A stretch of DNA of 64,000 nucleotides, taken from positions 1,426,001-1,490,000 of the forward strand of contig JAGFMI010000006.1 in the NCBI GenBank assembly GCA_021030905.1. Direction: 5' to 3'. Position 1 is the first letter of the stretch, and each line of letters opens with the position of its first letter. Both the position numbers and the translations under genes were made by a program. Under the pieces are notes generated by a model that saw only the letters and a program-made list of their open reading frames with translations, had not been told where the DNA came from and did not search any database. This DNA comes from Pyrenula massariospora (taxonomy: Eukaryota > Ascomycota > Eurotiomycetes > Pyrenulales > Pyrenulaceae). Positions 1 through 10,300 of this stretch are shown here, one piece after another.

Positions 1-502
1 CCATAGCGGACCACGGCAAGAAGCAAGGTTTTGGCACTCCTAGGGGTTGGGTATCAGACTCTCTAGAGAAACTTTACTTGGCGGGTAAAGATTGAAATAA
101 ACACGTACTGTAAGAAAACATAAGCTATGGCCAAGTCAAGAGAACAAGTTCCGGCTCTTGTACGTGCATTGACACAGATAGTCTGAAAGACAATTCAGAT
201 TTTATCAAATCAAATTTTTAGACAATGCGCCTGGAGCATCGCTATCTCCAGACCAACGTCAAGAATATCACTCATAAGATCATTTGCTGGATGCCGCCGT
301 ATCAGGGAGACGTCCCCTTTTCACGGTGACAAGGATGCTGAACGGGCACTCACTGAACCTCGGCAAAATGTAGTGATGTCGTACAGTGCGGCGCAGTATC
401 TAAGGTCTATCTATTTCACATAACACGACTTAATTCTATTCCTTTTCTCCAACAATCATCGAACTCTGTGTCAATCATTCTTTTATCCTGGCGTGGCGCA
501 TT
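1..502. other. Upstream region of the amidase gene
   Basis: No coding frame is supported here. It is AT-moderate sequence ending in a pyrimidine-rich run near 430-490, as is common just before fungal start codons. No clear TATA or recognised operator was seen. Confidence 0.5.
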
Positions 503-2492
503 ATGTCCGCCCCAGAGCTCCCCTACCTCTCCATAGCCCGTCGCAAGCAAGCGGAGCGGGACTCCCGCATCCCCAAAGCATGGCGCCTTCCTGAATCTCT
601 AACCTCCTCCCTGCCGCTCAATGTGATGGATATCCCACGTAAATGTGGACTCCTCACGGAGCGGCAGCTGGAAATCACGGAGGGCAAGCGATGGAATGGG
701 CAGGGTTTGGTGGAGGAGATGGGGAGGGGTGGGTTGAGGGCGGAGGAAGTGGCGGAGGCTTTTTGTAAGGTGAGCAAGCACACAGAATAGAGTATTTCAA
801 ATGGCAACGATGTTGGCTGTCACTGGATTTGATCTCTTTTCTAATCTCCAGATGGGTTCCTTCAACTCTGATATACCCGATCTTGACAACTCACCTGACT
901 CAACATAGCGAGCCGCCATTGCTCACCAGTTGACAAACTGTCTTACGGAGATACTGTTCGAACGTGCGATTGAAAAGGCACGCGACCTAGATTCCTACCT
1001 TCAGAAACACAGAAGGCCCTTTGGGCCTCTCCATGGCCTTCCAATCACGGTCAAAGACTCCTTCAACATACCCGGCGTCGACAGTAGCATAGGTATCGCC
1101 GCTTTGGCATTCAAGCCCGCCAGTTCTCCGGCTCCGCTGGTAGCCCTTTTAGAATCTCTAGGCGCAGTCATCATCGCCAAGACCAATGTCCCACAAACTT
1201 TGGCAGCTCTGGATTCAGTTAATAATCTGTTTGGGAGGACGATGAATCCTATCAATCGCGCGCTGACCGCCGGAGGTAGTTCGGGGGGTGAAGGTGTGAT
1301 TACAGCGATGAGGGGCTCGGTAGTAGGGTTTGGAACAGATGTAGGGGGATCTATTAGGGTACCTGCTATGTGCAATGGAGTATACGGGATCAAGCCAAGC
1401 GTAGGAAGGTTTCCTTATGGAGGGCAGGAGGGTGGTGGCCTTGAGGGACATACAAGAGCAGGACAGCTTCAAGCAGTAGCCGGACCTCTGAGCGCGAACT
1501 TGAAAGACGCCATCTGGGCTTTTGGAGAGGTCGCTAAACGCGCAGCAATGTGGGGCGAGGATTGCATACCTATGGACGCGCACGATCCGGAAGGTGATCG
1601 TCATAGCAAATTGAAAGGATCAGGTCCAAAAGGCGAGATGGTCATCGGTATGCTCCGATCAGATGGAAACACAACACCACTTCCGCCGATCCAGAGGATC
1701 CTCGACGAGGTGAAATCGCGTTTAGGCGCTTTCCCCGGTGTCACTGTCGTTGAGATCCCCATGACTCCCTCATTCAAGGCATGTCAATCCCTTTCTGTGA
1801 AGCTAATGTCAGTTGATGGTGCTTCACGAATGGCGTCACTGCTCTCCGAAAAGTCAGAGCCACTCATTCCCTGGCTGAGAGGTAAATTCGTTCGTGGAAA
1901 GTCATATACTGTGGAGACTATCCGCAACCTGCAAAACCAACGCTCTCGGCTAGAACGAGAAATGAACGATATATGGTATCAAGCCGATCCAGAGACAGGC
2001 CAGAAGAGACAAGCAATCGATGCAATTATCTGTCCTGTGGCGCCCCACCCAGTTCCAGAGATTGATCGTTGGAATGCGGTAGGGTATACGAGCTCGTTCG
2101 TTTTACTAGATTGGCCAGCCGGGTGCGTTCCGATTAGGACCTTTGAGGAAGCGGACTTGGAGACCGGGCAGAAAATGGATATGCAGATGCTAGGGAGTTG
2201 GGATGAGAGAAACAGAGAATTATGTAAGTGTGTTGGACCCACTTTGCACTGCATGCCGGACATGTACGGGCCAAATGGTCGCAAAACACAGCATGCCGTA
2301 CTTTTTTCCATCTTTAGCGGACTGACACTTGGATGATATTCAGGGAACGAGAAAACCGTTCAGCGTCAAGTTTACCTTGAAAGCCCGCTGTGTGTGCAGG
2401 TTGTGACCCCAAGACTCCAGGATTCGAAGCTTTGTCAAGCAATGGAAGTTGTCGACAACGCCATCAAAGTCGGCCCAGCCGCCAAATTGTAA
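503..2492 (+). CDS. Acetamidase-like amidase (amidase signature family), 3 exons, 576 aa
   Basis: Amidase signature enzyme that hydrolyses short amides, probably in the cytosol. Exons by inspection are 503-769, 909-2223 and 2344-2492; both introns are GT-AG and the joined frame is open with a TAA stop. The Ser-Ser-Lys triad is visible: Lys138 in ITVKDS, the serine near 214 in GGSSGGEG, and Ser237 in TDVGGSIRVPA. The last exon restores the family C-terminal block (REL, then WNEKTVQ, SPLCVQVVTPRLQ). The length fits fungal acetamidases. The ATG at 503 gives a typical N-terminus carrying LTERQLEITE. Acetamidase-type specificity is inferred from overall resemblance; other amides are possible. It stands alone, with no transporter or regulator beside it. 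Confidence 0.9.
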
Positions 2493-2576
2493 TATGACTG
2501 GAACACTACTTTTTCAATTAATGGTAAATAATCTTCATTGCCGGATATGGCTTGCATTTCGCAAGACGAATCCCAA

Positions 2577-2653
2577 CGAGGCTGGGTGACAGAAATTAAT
2601 AATCGGGCTGAGTGGCCTCAAAGGGGGGCCACGATTTCTGTCACCCAGCCTCG
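2577..2653. repeat. Short inverted-repeat (fold-back) element, copy 1
   Basis: Two perfect 20-bp arms (2577-2596 and 2634-2653) are exact reverse complements. They enclose a 37-bp loop. The arm core GGCTGGGTGACAGAAAT recurs in near-identical form at 57521-57614, so this looks like a dispersed element rather than a chance hairpin. No clear target duplication was found. The short size suggests a MITE or solo terminal repeats of a DNA transposon. It lies 85 bp past the amidase stop, so it could also fold in that transcript. Confidence 0.6.
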
Positions 2654-2942
2654 CAAGGTCGCGGCCTTATTATCCAACACGTAGATGGGGGTCGCACCTT
2701 GTCTGCGCCAAGCTTTGGGGCAGGTTTTGGGGGAGAAATAAGAAAAAAGGCCCATTGGACTAACAATTGCTGGATCAAGGATTTTTGACACGCACTCGCA
2801 AGGGCGGTCTGATTTGTACGGATTTGTGCGTCAATGACAGCCCGTGATGCATTGGATTTAAAATTTTTATGCAAGTCGCTGGAAAACTGTATGGCTTTCC
2901 TGGACTCTTGGTCATAGCCGGTTCTCCATTATGCTTCAAGAG

Positions 2943-3026
2943 GCTGTAGTGTCACCTCCAGCAGCTGCAGTGTCACCCTTAGCGGCTGCAGTGTCACCAT
3001 CAGCAGCTGTAGTGTCAACCTCAGCG
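2943..3026. repeat. 21-bp minisatellite, four copies
   Basis: Four head-to-tail copies of a 21-bp unit with core GCTGYAGTGTCAMC, each differing at a few positions. On the minus strand they read as a seven-residue repeat of the form VTLQPLR/VTLQLLE at the end of a 160-residue open frame, but no gene is otherwise supported there. Confidence 0.7.
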
Positions 3027-4458
3027 GTTGTCCATTACATGAACCAAATAGGGTAAAAGTCTTCGGCAAGAGCTGGCGCGCCCCACGAAGGTAGGCACTT
3101 CGGGTGTAAGAGGTATCTGTTCGAGCTCTTTGATACATCAAAAAGCCACCTGCACCGCTGCACCCTTTGCCCAGGTTAAGACATGACAATGTCTGTTCCC
3201 ACTTTCTCGCGCAGTGGTTTCCCCAAAGTTCTGTGAGGCAGTGTCCTTGACTCAGAAAGCTACGCAGCGGTTGTGTGTGCCGGTTTGCAGCGTACTTGAT
3301 CGTCTTATGCTCGTTTCCAGACGTGTTGCTCGATGTTGGTAGGGGGCGGACGGCAACGTCGATCTCGACCTGTCTTGCGCGGTTGGCTGTGCTAAAATCC
3401 CAAGCACTCAATCCTTGTTTTTTTTTTAAGATTTTTCGGTCGAAAATAGAACCTGTTATTGTGAAAGATTGGAGAACTCTAGCCGATAAGCCGACAGAAT
3501 GTCATGAGGCGACTGCATGTTTAACCCACATTCGCTGCAAATCTTTGGTCCTCGGCAGTGGCTCGTAACATTGCCCCCAAAAAGTGAGCAGCTACGATTC
3601 GTTGCTCTTTTGCGGAAGCACACGCGTCAGCCAAGCATCTGAAACAGGCAATGCGCTCGCACAGGCTCGCCCTCCGATAAGATCCAACATGTCCAAGACT
3701 CATGGCTCCGGATGGATCTTCACTCGCAGGCACTCTCTACTCCGTGACAGCCCAAGAAGGCGTAACAGCCCAAGAGGGCGGGTACTAAAAATCTACCCTT
3801 GTGAGGATTAGATAGTACCAACACATATGACACGACGAGGCCCACAACACAAGAACGGTCATCCTGAATTTTCCTGATGGGCCATAGCAGTGGCATCATG
3901 AATCGCTGGCATGGATCGAGGCGGCTACTGATAGCGGCAGCAGATCTGCAATTCTGGGAAACTTCTTGAAAACGAATCGAGCAAAGACATGGCCCCGTTC
4001 CTTCAAGTCATCCAATTGCTGGAAAAGACGACCCAAGGCTATCACAAGGCTGTGGTAAGCTTCTACGTCCACGTCCTCCACCTGTGCGGGCTCGTGAATC
4101 CTACATGAGATCAAATACTTTACTTGTCTAAACATCTCACCGAATCTGCAGTATATTCACCAGTGCGACTTTGATCTACTTCTGTCTTTCACGCAAGACA
4201 CCTTCGGAACCCTCACGCCCTGTCATAATTCGCGTCGGGGGCATGATACACCTACCTCATCTCCAAACACGCTTCCTCTGTTGGCCTGTTGGAGACCAAG
4301 CTCGCCTTATCCAACCGTGTCGCCGCCTTTTGATAAGCTGTTTGTGTTAAATGTCACTTGCTTCCACATCTTGGCAGTTCCACATGCAACTATGCTTTTG
4401 CACCCTTTGTCTTTTCATTCTTTTCTCTACGCAGGATTCCAGCCTGCTTACTTAAATT

Positions 4459-5922
4459 ATGTCTTCTTTTGATTCAGTGACTTTCTTCCTGGAGAATTGG
4501 GTCCGCCTGCCTCGGAAGACTCTTTCGAAGACCCTTTACACAGTCTCAAGCTTTATCCCAACCACCCCAAGATCACACCATGAGCCCCGGCCTGCAGGTA
4601 GAACAGCCTACCTCGACGGCATTCGGGGCCAGGCAGCACTTGGCGTGGCGATATTGCACATGGTTTTAGGATTTTATAGTGCCGCAAATTGGGGATACAA
4701 TGGGGAGCCAGGCCGCGACTATGTTTTCCAAATGCCCTTCGTGAGACTTCTCTACACCGGCCAGCCCACATTATTCTTCTTCATATCCGGCTACGTCATT
4801 TCCATCGGCACGCTGAAAAAGATCCGAAGCCGTTCATTTGGCCGCCTTCAACTCGACCTAAGCTCAAAAGTTTTCCGCCGAGGCCTACGTCTCTACATTC
4901 CCACCATCATGGCAACAATCCCCCCAATGCTAATGATATACTTCGATCTCTTCCCTGGTGTTGTTCAATTTGACGACGATAAGCCCCATTTTGTGATGAA
5001 ATTCCCCGATCCTGAACCTTCTCTGACACAACAACTGATCTCCTGGTTCTGGTCTATCCCTCCCTTACTCTGGACCTTCGACTGGAGCAACTACTCTACC
5101 ACCTCCCCATGGGCCTATCAACTTTGGACTGTCCCAGTCGAGTTTCGCTGCTCTATCCTTGTTTTCCTCTTACTATCCGCCTTCTCCCGTTGCACCACAC
5201 GTGCCCGCCTGACCCTGATGATCACGATCTCCATCCTCTGGCTCACATACGAGAAATGGGACGTCTTCCTCTTCATGGCCGGCGCCATCTTCGCCGAGAT
5301 CGACCTCATGAAGCAAGAGTTTAACGCTCGGCACCCACCACCACCTCTACAAACTGACTCGGGTTCCGCACAGGATGATTACACCACTCCATCGGCGTGC
5401 ACAACCGCCTGCCTCTGGTCAATCCTTCTCATCGCTCTTTGGATACTGTCTGTCCCTGCAAACGAGATCTGGAACACGTGGTCCTTCCCCATCCTCGAAG
5501 ATTACGCCCCGCTCACCTACACCTCCAGCATATTCCGTTTCTGGGACGCAGTCGGCACGGTCATGTTGCTTGGCGCCACGACTTGCCTCCCTCCTGTCCA
5601 GCGATTTTTCTCGAGATCATTTTGGCTCTATCTCGGCCGCATATCTTTCTCCTTGTACCTCACGCACACGATCTGTCTTAAAGCAATCATGTACCCGATG
5701 GTCCCGTACGCGCTGGCGGTGACGGGCTATGATACGCAAATTGGGTACAGCACTGGTATACTATTTTGTGCTGCAGTATACCTTCTAATTGCCGTTTGGG
5801 TCGCTGACATGTTCCAACGATATGTCGAGCAGCCGAGTGCAAAGTTTACGCAATGGGTGGACGAAAGAATGTCACAAATGGCAGAAAGCAAGGGTGCCGC
5901 GTCTACGGCTTTGAAGCAATGA
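4459..5922 (+). CDS. Acyltransferase 3 family integral membrane protein, 487 aa
   Basis: Member of the acyltransferase-3 (OafA/YrhL-like) family, multi-pass membrane enzymes that move acyl groups onto sugars, lipids or small molecules. The single open exon starts with ATG at 4459. Family marks are the N-terminal block AYLDGIRGQAALGVAILHM (about residues 50-68), the FFFISGYVISIG segment after it, and the C-terminal YLGRISFSLYLTHT helix. About ten hydrophobic segments are visible. In this family a histidine near the N-terminus (here in ILHM) serves in transfer; that role is taken from family knowledge. The substrate is unknown. Many such fungal genes sit in secondary-metabolite clusters, but none is evident around this one. 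Confidence 0.88.
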   Translation: MSSFDSVTFFLENWVRLPRKTLSKTLYTVSSFIPTTPRSHHEPRPAGRTAYLDGIRGQAALGVAILHMVLGFYSAANWGYNGEPGRDYVFQMPFVRLLYTGQPTLFFFISGYVISIGTLKKIRSRSFGRLQLDLSSKVFRRGLRLYIPTIMATIPPMLMIYFDLFPGVVQFDDDKPHFVMKFPDPEPSLTQQLISWFWSIPPLLWTFDWSNYSTTSPWAYQLWTVPVEFRCSILVFLLLSAFSRCTTRARLTLMITISILWLTYEKWDVFLFMAGAIFAEIDLMKQEFNARHPPPPLQTDSGSAQDDYTTPSACTTACLWSILLIALWILSVPANEIWNTWSFPILEDYAPLTYTSSIFRFWDAVGTVMLLGATTCLPPVQRFFSRSFWLYLGRISFSLYLTHTICLKAIMYPMVPYALAVTGYDTQIGYSTGILFCAAVYLLIAVWVADMFQRYVEQPSAKFTQWVDERMSQMAESKGAASTALKQ

Positions 5923-6681
5923 ATTTACATCACAGGTATAGCATGAATTGGCTTTTTGTCACTTTACAGAAATGATATCCATCTTGAGAACTAAAGCTTT
6001 CCAATTCGAGACGATCACAACTACTAAGAATCGGAGGAGCAGTGAGCGAGATCATTGTCACGAGAAATCGGGCACTAAATTGTTACAGAATTGGCTTCCA
6101 GAAATGAATTATCACAATTCATACTTGAGGCATTCCTATATAGGGCCAGCGCGTGAGGAAGAAGGGAATTCAAATGGGAATATCAAAGCCCCTGACTATT
6201 ACCACGAACCATGTTCAGGCATCCTTGATGTTTGCGTGGTAAAACTCGCTGCATGGAGTCCTCTAGGTCCACAAACAGTATCTTCGTTAAAACCGGACCC
6301 TGGCTTAGCGGCGAGACCCAACAGCCCCACCGCGATGGCAGCCATGAGATAAATATTTCTTGTGATACGAACTTTGACGTTCGAAGAGTATATCTCTCGG
6401 TCGTGTTATGAACTGGGGTATGAAGAAATTTAGGTTGATGTTTGGAAGCTTAGTCTCTCCCAAATCGATCTCGTGCGGGGAGGCCGGAGAAGCTTATCGA
6501 TGATCGCCCCGCCAACGACCCCCGCATCGTCGCTCTCATGGTCTTCTTAATTGGCCATTTGACACAGGTACTCACCACCTGCAGTTCCAGTAATGAATAC
6601 TGCTCACAATACAGCATTACTCGACATGTCCTGCACCCGCTTCTTCTACTCAACCACAACTATTGCACATCTGCCTCCAAG
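5923..6681. other. Spacer between acyltransferase and membrane-protein genes
   Basis: 3' region of the acyltransferase gene followed by the promoter and leader of the next plus-strand gene. The open frame at 5948-6352 lacks any recognisable domain. An in-frame ATG at 6538 precedes the preferred start at 6682. Confidence 0.5.
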
Positions 6682-7599
6682 ATGAGCTCTCTACCTCGAG
6701 ACCAGACTTACCGGCGCTACCCCTCCAATCCCAGTGGTCCCTCTCGAGCAATGCAGCACTACTACGAGTACAACGAGAGACAGCGACCACCGTCATACTT
6801 CCGCGCCGACGAAGCATTCATCCCACCGCGACCACAGCCACGCAGGGAATTTCTCTCGTTCGCCGACCCAGAATTCGAGAAGGGCATGGGCTACGATGAT
6901 GACCAACCCAAACAACCCTCCACCACAACCCTCGACGAGCTCCCACCCAACGACTCGCAATCCCCCCAACCCTCCCCCGAAAGACCACGCACCACCCACC
7001 AGTACTCCCCTTCACCCACCACCCCCTCCATGACCCCCGAAAAACACCACCCCCCTCCTCCCCGCCCCCTCTCCCCGCCCTCAATGACCGACCTCATCCC
7101 CCCCATCTCCACCCTCTCCTCCCACACCCTCAACTCCTTCTTCACCGCCTACTTCACCGCCATGCTCTCCCTCTCCACCCTCGGCAGCAGCATCACCTTC
7201 AACTACATCCTCAACAACTCCCTCCGCGCCCCCTCCCCCTCGTCGCACTTCACCCCTGCCAAACTCCAATCCTTCCTCGCCATCGCTTGGCTCTTCTTCA
7301 TCCTCGTCCTCGCCTTTACGGCTGCTTGTCAAACACTGCTGAAATTCTACAGCGCACGGCTCGAGCGCGCGTGGGACCACGGGGGGGCCGCGCGGAGGGG
7401 GCTGGTGCAGGTGCTCGGGCTCAGCGTGGCCGCGGTGCTGCTGAGTTTGGTGGTGGGCGCGTTTGTGTTTCTGAGCTTGATCGTGAGCGCGTACAGTCGC
7501 GGGGTGGGGTTTGTGGCGCTGGGGTTTACGGTTTTCTTTGGGGCGGCCGGGTTGGGGGGGATTGCGTATCAGTATCCGGTTTTTCAGAGGAGGAGGTGA
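6682..7599 (+). CDS. Proline-rich four-helix membrane protein of unknown function, 305 aa
   Basis: I do not recognise a named family. The first 130 or so residues are hydrophilic and rich in Pro, Arg, Tyr and Thr. The rest holds four hydrophobic segments: one before FNYIL, one at FLAIAWLFFILVLAF, and two in the Val/Gly-rich C-terminal part ending YQYPVFQRRR. The layout, a disordered N-tail with a membrane bundle, is common among fungal plasma-membrane or endomembrane proteins. An in-frame ATG at 6538 would add 48 residues, but that extension is hydrophobic and Cys/Leu-rich and does not look like the start of this tail, so I prefer 6682. The coding strand switches from C-rich in the first half to strongly G-rich near the end. 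Confidence 0.72.
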   Translation: MSSLPRDQTYRRYPSNPSGPSRAMQHYYEYNERQRPPSYFRADEAFIPPRPQPRREFLSFADPEFEKGMGYDDDQPKQPSTTTLDELPPNDSQSPQPSPERPRTTHQYSPSPTTPSMTPEKHHPPPPRPLSPPSMTDLIPPISTLSSHTLNSFFTAYFTAMLSLSTLGSSITFNYILNNSLRAPSPSSHFTPAKLQSFLAIAWLFFILVLAFTAACQTLLKFYSARLERAWDHGGAARRGLVQVLGLSVAAVLLSLVVGAFVFLSLIVSAYSRGVGFVALGFTVFFGAAGLGGIAYQYPVFQRRR

Positions 7600-8512
7600 G
7601 GGAGGGGGGGTTTTTTCCTTGAGTTGGGGGTGGGATACAAGGCATGGGATGGAGGGGGGCGGGAAACTATGGCGATGGGAATATTGGGAAAAGGGCATGG
7701 AGACGGTTCAAAGCGGTGGCATTTTGGTGTTTGTACATGCATGGTGGTCTGGTACGATGTTTCAGATTTTGCGAGCGTTCACATGTTGTACGATGGCGGA
7801 AATATTTGCTGGCATAAGGGGAAAAAATACCAATCGCTGGGGATATCTAGTTAAGAAGGAAAGAAGAGAATATGTCGTATTCGGCGCCTCAGGTGGGCAC
7901 ACATGTAATATGAAAGGCCGCTTGATCCCAATAGAAGAAATGATACAAGCCTCAGAACGTTTATAGCTCCCGCCACTGGGACTTTGGTTCCTTTCGTACA
8001 TGCTGCAGAGCCTTTAGAGAGACGTCCTACGGCTCAATCAGGCAGTGTTAATCACAGGTGGCTTTTGCGGGCTTACTGAGGCTTATTTCCGTCCGGTGAA
8101 AAAATCGAGAAAGAGAAAGGGAGTCTCGGGGGTTTAAGGGGGATCCTGGTAGAGAGAGAGGGAGAGAGGGAGGGAGGGAGAGAGAGAGAAAGAGAGTAGA
8201 TTCTGTCGCGAAAATCGACGTCAACTAGCAAAAGGGCCGCCAGGACACTTTGCGTGCGGGTACGATCCGTCCAGGGCGTATACAGATTTGTCTCGCATTG
8301 TATGCTTTCTATTCTAATCTACTCTACTCTCAAGTGTCCCACGGGACCGGTATTGTGGTAGATAGTTCTAAGCAGAGTCGTGGAAAACTCCATGCCAGCG
8401 TCACTGCTAGAAAATTAAAGATGTGGCTGTTCCCTTTTTATACTCGGACGGAGAGATGTCCTACCGCCCCGTAATGGAGGTCATGACTTGGGTATCTCAT
8501 GCGACGCAGTTG
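7600..8512. other. Spacer between convergent genes
   Basis: Lies between the 3' ends of the membrane-protein gene (plus) and the HET gene (minus). It starts G-rich and holds a GA-rich microsatellite near 8150-8197. Frames here (for example 7511-7966) show no domain. Confidence 0.5.
8150..8197. repeat. GA-rich microsatellite
   Basis: Nearly pure run of GA and GGGA units on the plus strand, in the spacer between two convergent genes. Confidence 0.7.
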
Positions 8513-10300
8513 CTATAATTTAGCACGAGGCTTCCCATAGCGCAAGTATGAAGGTGGGCGGAAATCGGCTCCAGCTGGCTCTATGCCAGTCTCACCGCCT
8601 CTCTGCGCTGAATCTGCTGCTGGGGGAGTCCCCGAGCCGATAATGTCCACTGTCCAACAGAGCGAGGATTGCATCTCTTTGCTCCATTTTTCGGGGAGCG
8701 TTTGAAGACTGATTGATACCTGCACCCCGAGGGACGGTATGTCAAAGGTACCTCTGCCCTTCACGATAAGAAAGTTTTGGTTTCCAGTATCCCTTTCTGC
8801 ATTGTTGCTATGCTGAACCCAATCGCTCTGGAAAAGAAGTTCTCGTCTGCTAGAGTGAAATTGTTCCGACGGTGGAGACGCCCGATAATCGGTAAGATGA
8901 AATGATGACCGCCCCCATAGGTATCCTTGATTTCCCAAAAGAATAACTGGGCAAAAATCCCCATTAAACCCAAATTTCATATAGTAGACACGGCAAGATG
9001 GCTGGAATTTGGGTTGAGGCGGAACGTAAATGATTCCAGCGGTCCCGTAGAGGCCGTCCGGAATTCGAACAAAAGGTACATCTTCAGTGAAGTGGTGGTT
9101 TGGATCTCTTGAAATGACCTGCGCGCAATTCGACTTGCTCCCGTCGAAGCCAAAGAGATCCAAGCTGCGCAGCCAAAAGCCATAGCCGATATTAAATGGC
9201 TGGTCTACAATAGCCTGTCGATTGATAGTCTGTCGGACAAAAACATGCCGTACCACAAATTGCGGTATTTCCAGTCTTTCAGCGTCGATGCACTTAATGT
9301 CCTCTTTGCCAAACCTCACACGAGCGTACTGTTGGGCCGAAAGCCGCTCTAGTAAAATGCAGAATCTGCCATTTGGGGCCACATCTGTAGTGCAATTGAG
9401 TAGAGCAAGATAAGTGTTCATTCTGAAAGGGATAGTGGGCAATGAAATTGAAAGTCCTAGATTCGTCATTGTATACGCTTCAGAAATTAGAGGGATCGTA
9501 GTCCGGACAACATTTTCAAAGTTTGTGAACGAGGTAAGGTTGGATGCTAAAAGCCCACAATGGCCACGTGATTCTCGTGCCGCTCCCATCGTCCATGCGA
9601 AAATCGAATGATCATCAGAATGCTTGATGATTTCTTCTTGTAGTCTAAAGAAAGCTCTGTTGCCCTCTCCGTAAATCAAAGGTAGGCTAATGTCAAAGAT
9701 ACCCAACAAGCTGTAAGCCCTATCTTCGATTCGTGTGGTCGTTCGGCTCGATGCCCATGCCATGCGCTGAGCGATCGAGCGGTTCGTAGGGTTTTCGCCC
9801 CTTAGAACATCTTGGTCGATGCCTGTGATATCGGCAAGCACCTCGCAAAGACTTTCCTTTGTCCCAAGCAGTTGCCAAGCGCAATCGTAGAAATTCACAA
9901 CCGGCGGAGCAATCAGCTCTTGCAATGTCCAGCCCCTCTGGAACCACTCGCTATCCTTGATTGGAGTATCGCGGGAGCGAATATCAACCAGGTAGGCAAG
10001 ACAGATTGTAGTCCTTGAATACCACAAGAACATTGAGTTGATTGACTCAGTCAACTCTGTCAAATCCGCTTTATTAATGCAGCATGTGTCGGCCCAGGCA
10101 TAGGCGAAGCCTAGAGACCGAGCCACGTCGCAAAATGCATTTATTTTGGCGAAACCTTCCTTCTTTGAGACTTCCGGAGAGCTCATGTCCGGAAATGTGA
10201 CTTCTTCTGTTTGCCATCTGTGGGATAGTATAACGTATGGCGGGAGGTCGGAGTCAGGATGGTCCTCGAGCGCCTTGGTGGAAGTATTGAGTAGACGCAT
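8513..10300 (-). CDS. HET-domain (heterokaryon incompatibility-type) protein, 595 aa
   Basis: Carries the fungal HET domain, whose members trigger cell death on recognition of non-self in vegetative incompatibility. The sequence opens with the classic MRLLNTSTKALED, then PYVILSHRW, YAWADTCCINK, the FLWYSRTTICLAYL block, WFQRGWTLQELIAP and DRAYSLLGIFDISLPLIYGEG within the first 230 residues. The remaining 360 residues have no NACHT, WD40 or ankyrin repeats and I do not recognise them. The ATG at 10300 is chosen because the open frame upstream begins only with GTG and MRLLN is the usual start of this class. The gene is one exon. Its trigger partner is not evident nearby. Role in incompatibility is inferred from the family only; many HET genes have no known function. 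Confidence 0.9.
   Translation of the reverse strand: MRLLNTSTKALEDHPDSDLPPYVILSHRWQTEEVTFPDMSSPEVSKKEGFAKINAFCDVARSLGFAYAWADTCCINKADLTELTESINSMFLWYSRTTICLAYLVDIRSRDTPIKDSEWFQRGWTLQELIAPPVVNFYDCAWQLLGTKESLCEVLADITGIDQDVLRGENPTNRSIAQRMAWASSRTTTRIEDRAYSLLGIFDISLPLIYGEGNRAFFRLQEEIIKHSDDHSIFAWTMGAARESRGHCGLLASNLTSFTNFENVVRTTIPLISEAYTMTNLGLSISLPTIPFRMNTYLALLNCTTDVAPNGRFCILLERLSAQQYARVRFGKEDIKCIDAERLEIPQFVVRHVFVRQTINRQAIVDQPFNIGYGFWLRSLDLFGFDGSKSNCAQVISRDPNHHFTEDVPFVRIPDGLYGTAGIIYVPPQPKFQPSCRVYYMKFGFNGDFCPVILLGNQGYLWGRSSFHLTDYRASPPSEQFHSSRRELLFQSDWVQHSNNAERDTGNQNFLIVKGRGTFDIPSLGVQVSISLQTLPEKWSKEMQSSLCWTVDIIGSGTPPAADSAQRGGETGIEPAGADFRPPSYLRYGKPRAKL

Larger units (their letters stand above)
2493..4458. 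other. Gene-poor stretch with fold-back element and minisatellite
   Basis: Two kilobases between the amidase stop and the acyltransferase start. It holds the 77-bp inverted-repeat element (2577-2653) and the 21-bp tandem repeat (2943-3026). Several open frames exist (minus-strand 2929-3411, plus-strand 3275-3568) but show no recognisable domain and no credible splice structure. The last 250 bases, pyrimidine-rich, are the likely promoter and leader of the acyltransferase gene. Confidence 0.5.

Noticed and set aside
7081-7698. 205-codon minus-strand frame opposite the membrane-protein gene
   Set aside because: A shadow of the skewed coding strand; its Gly/Glu-rich and His/Pro-rich content mirrors the sense codons.
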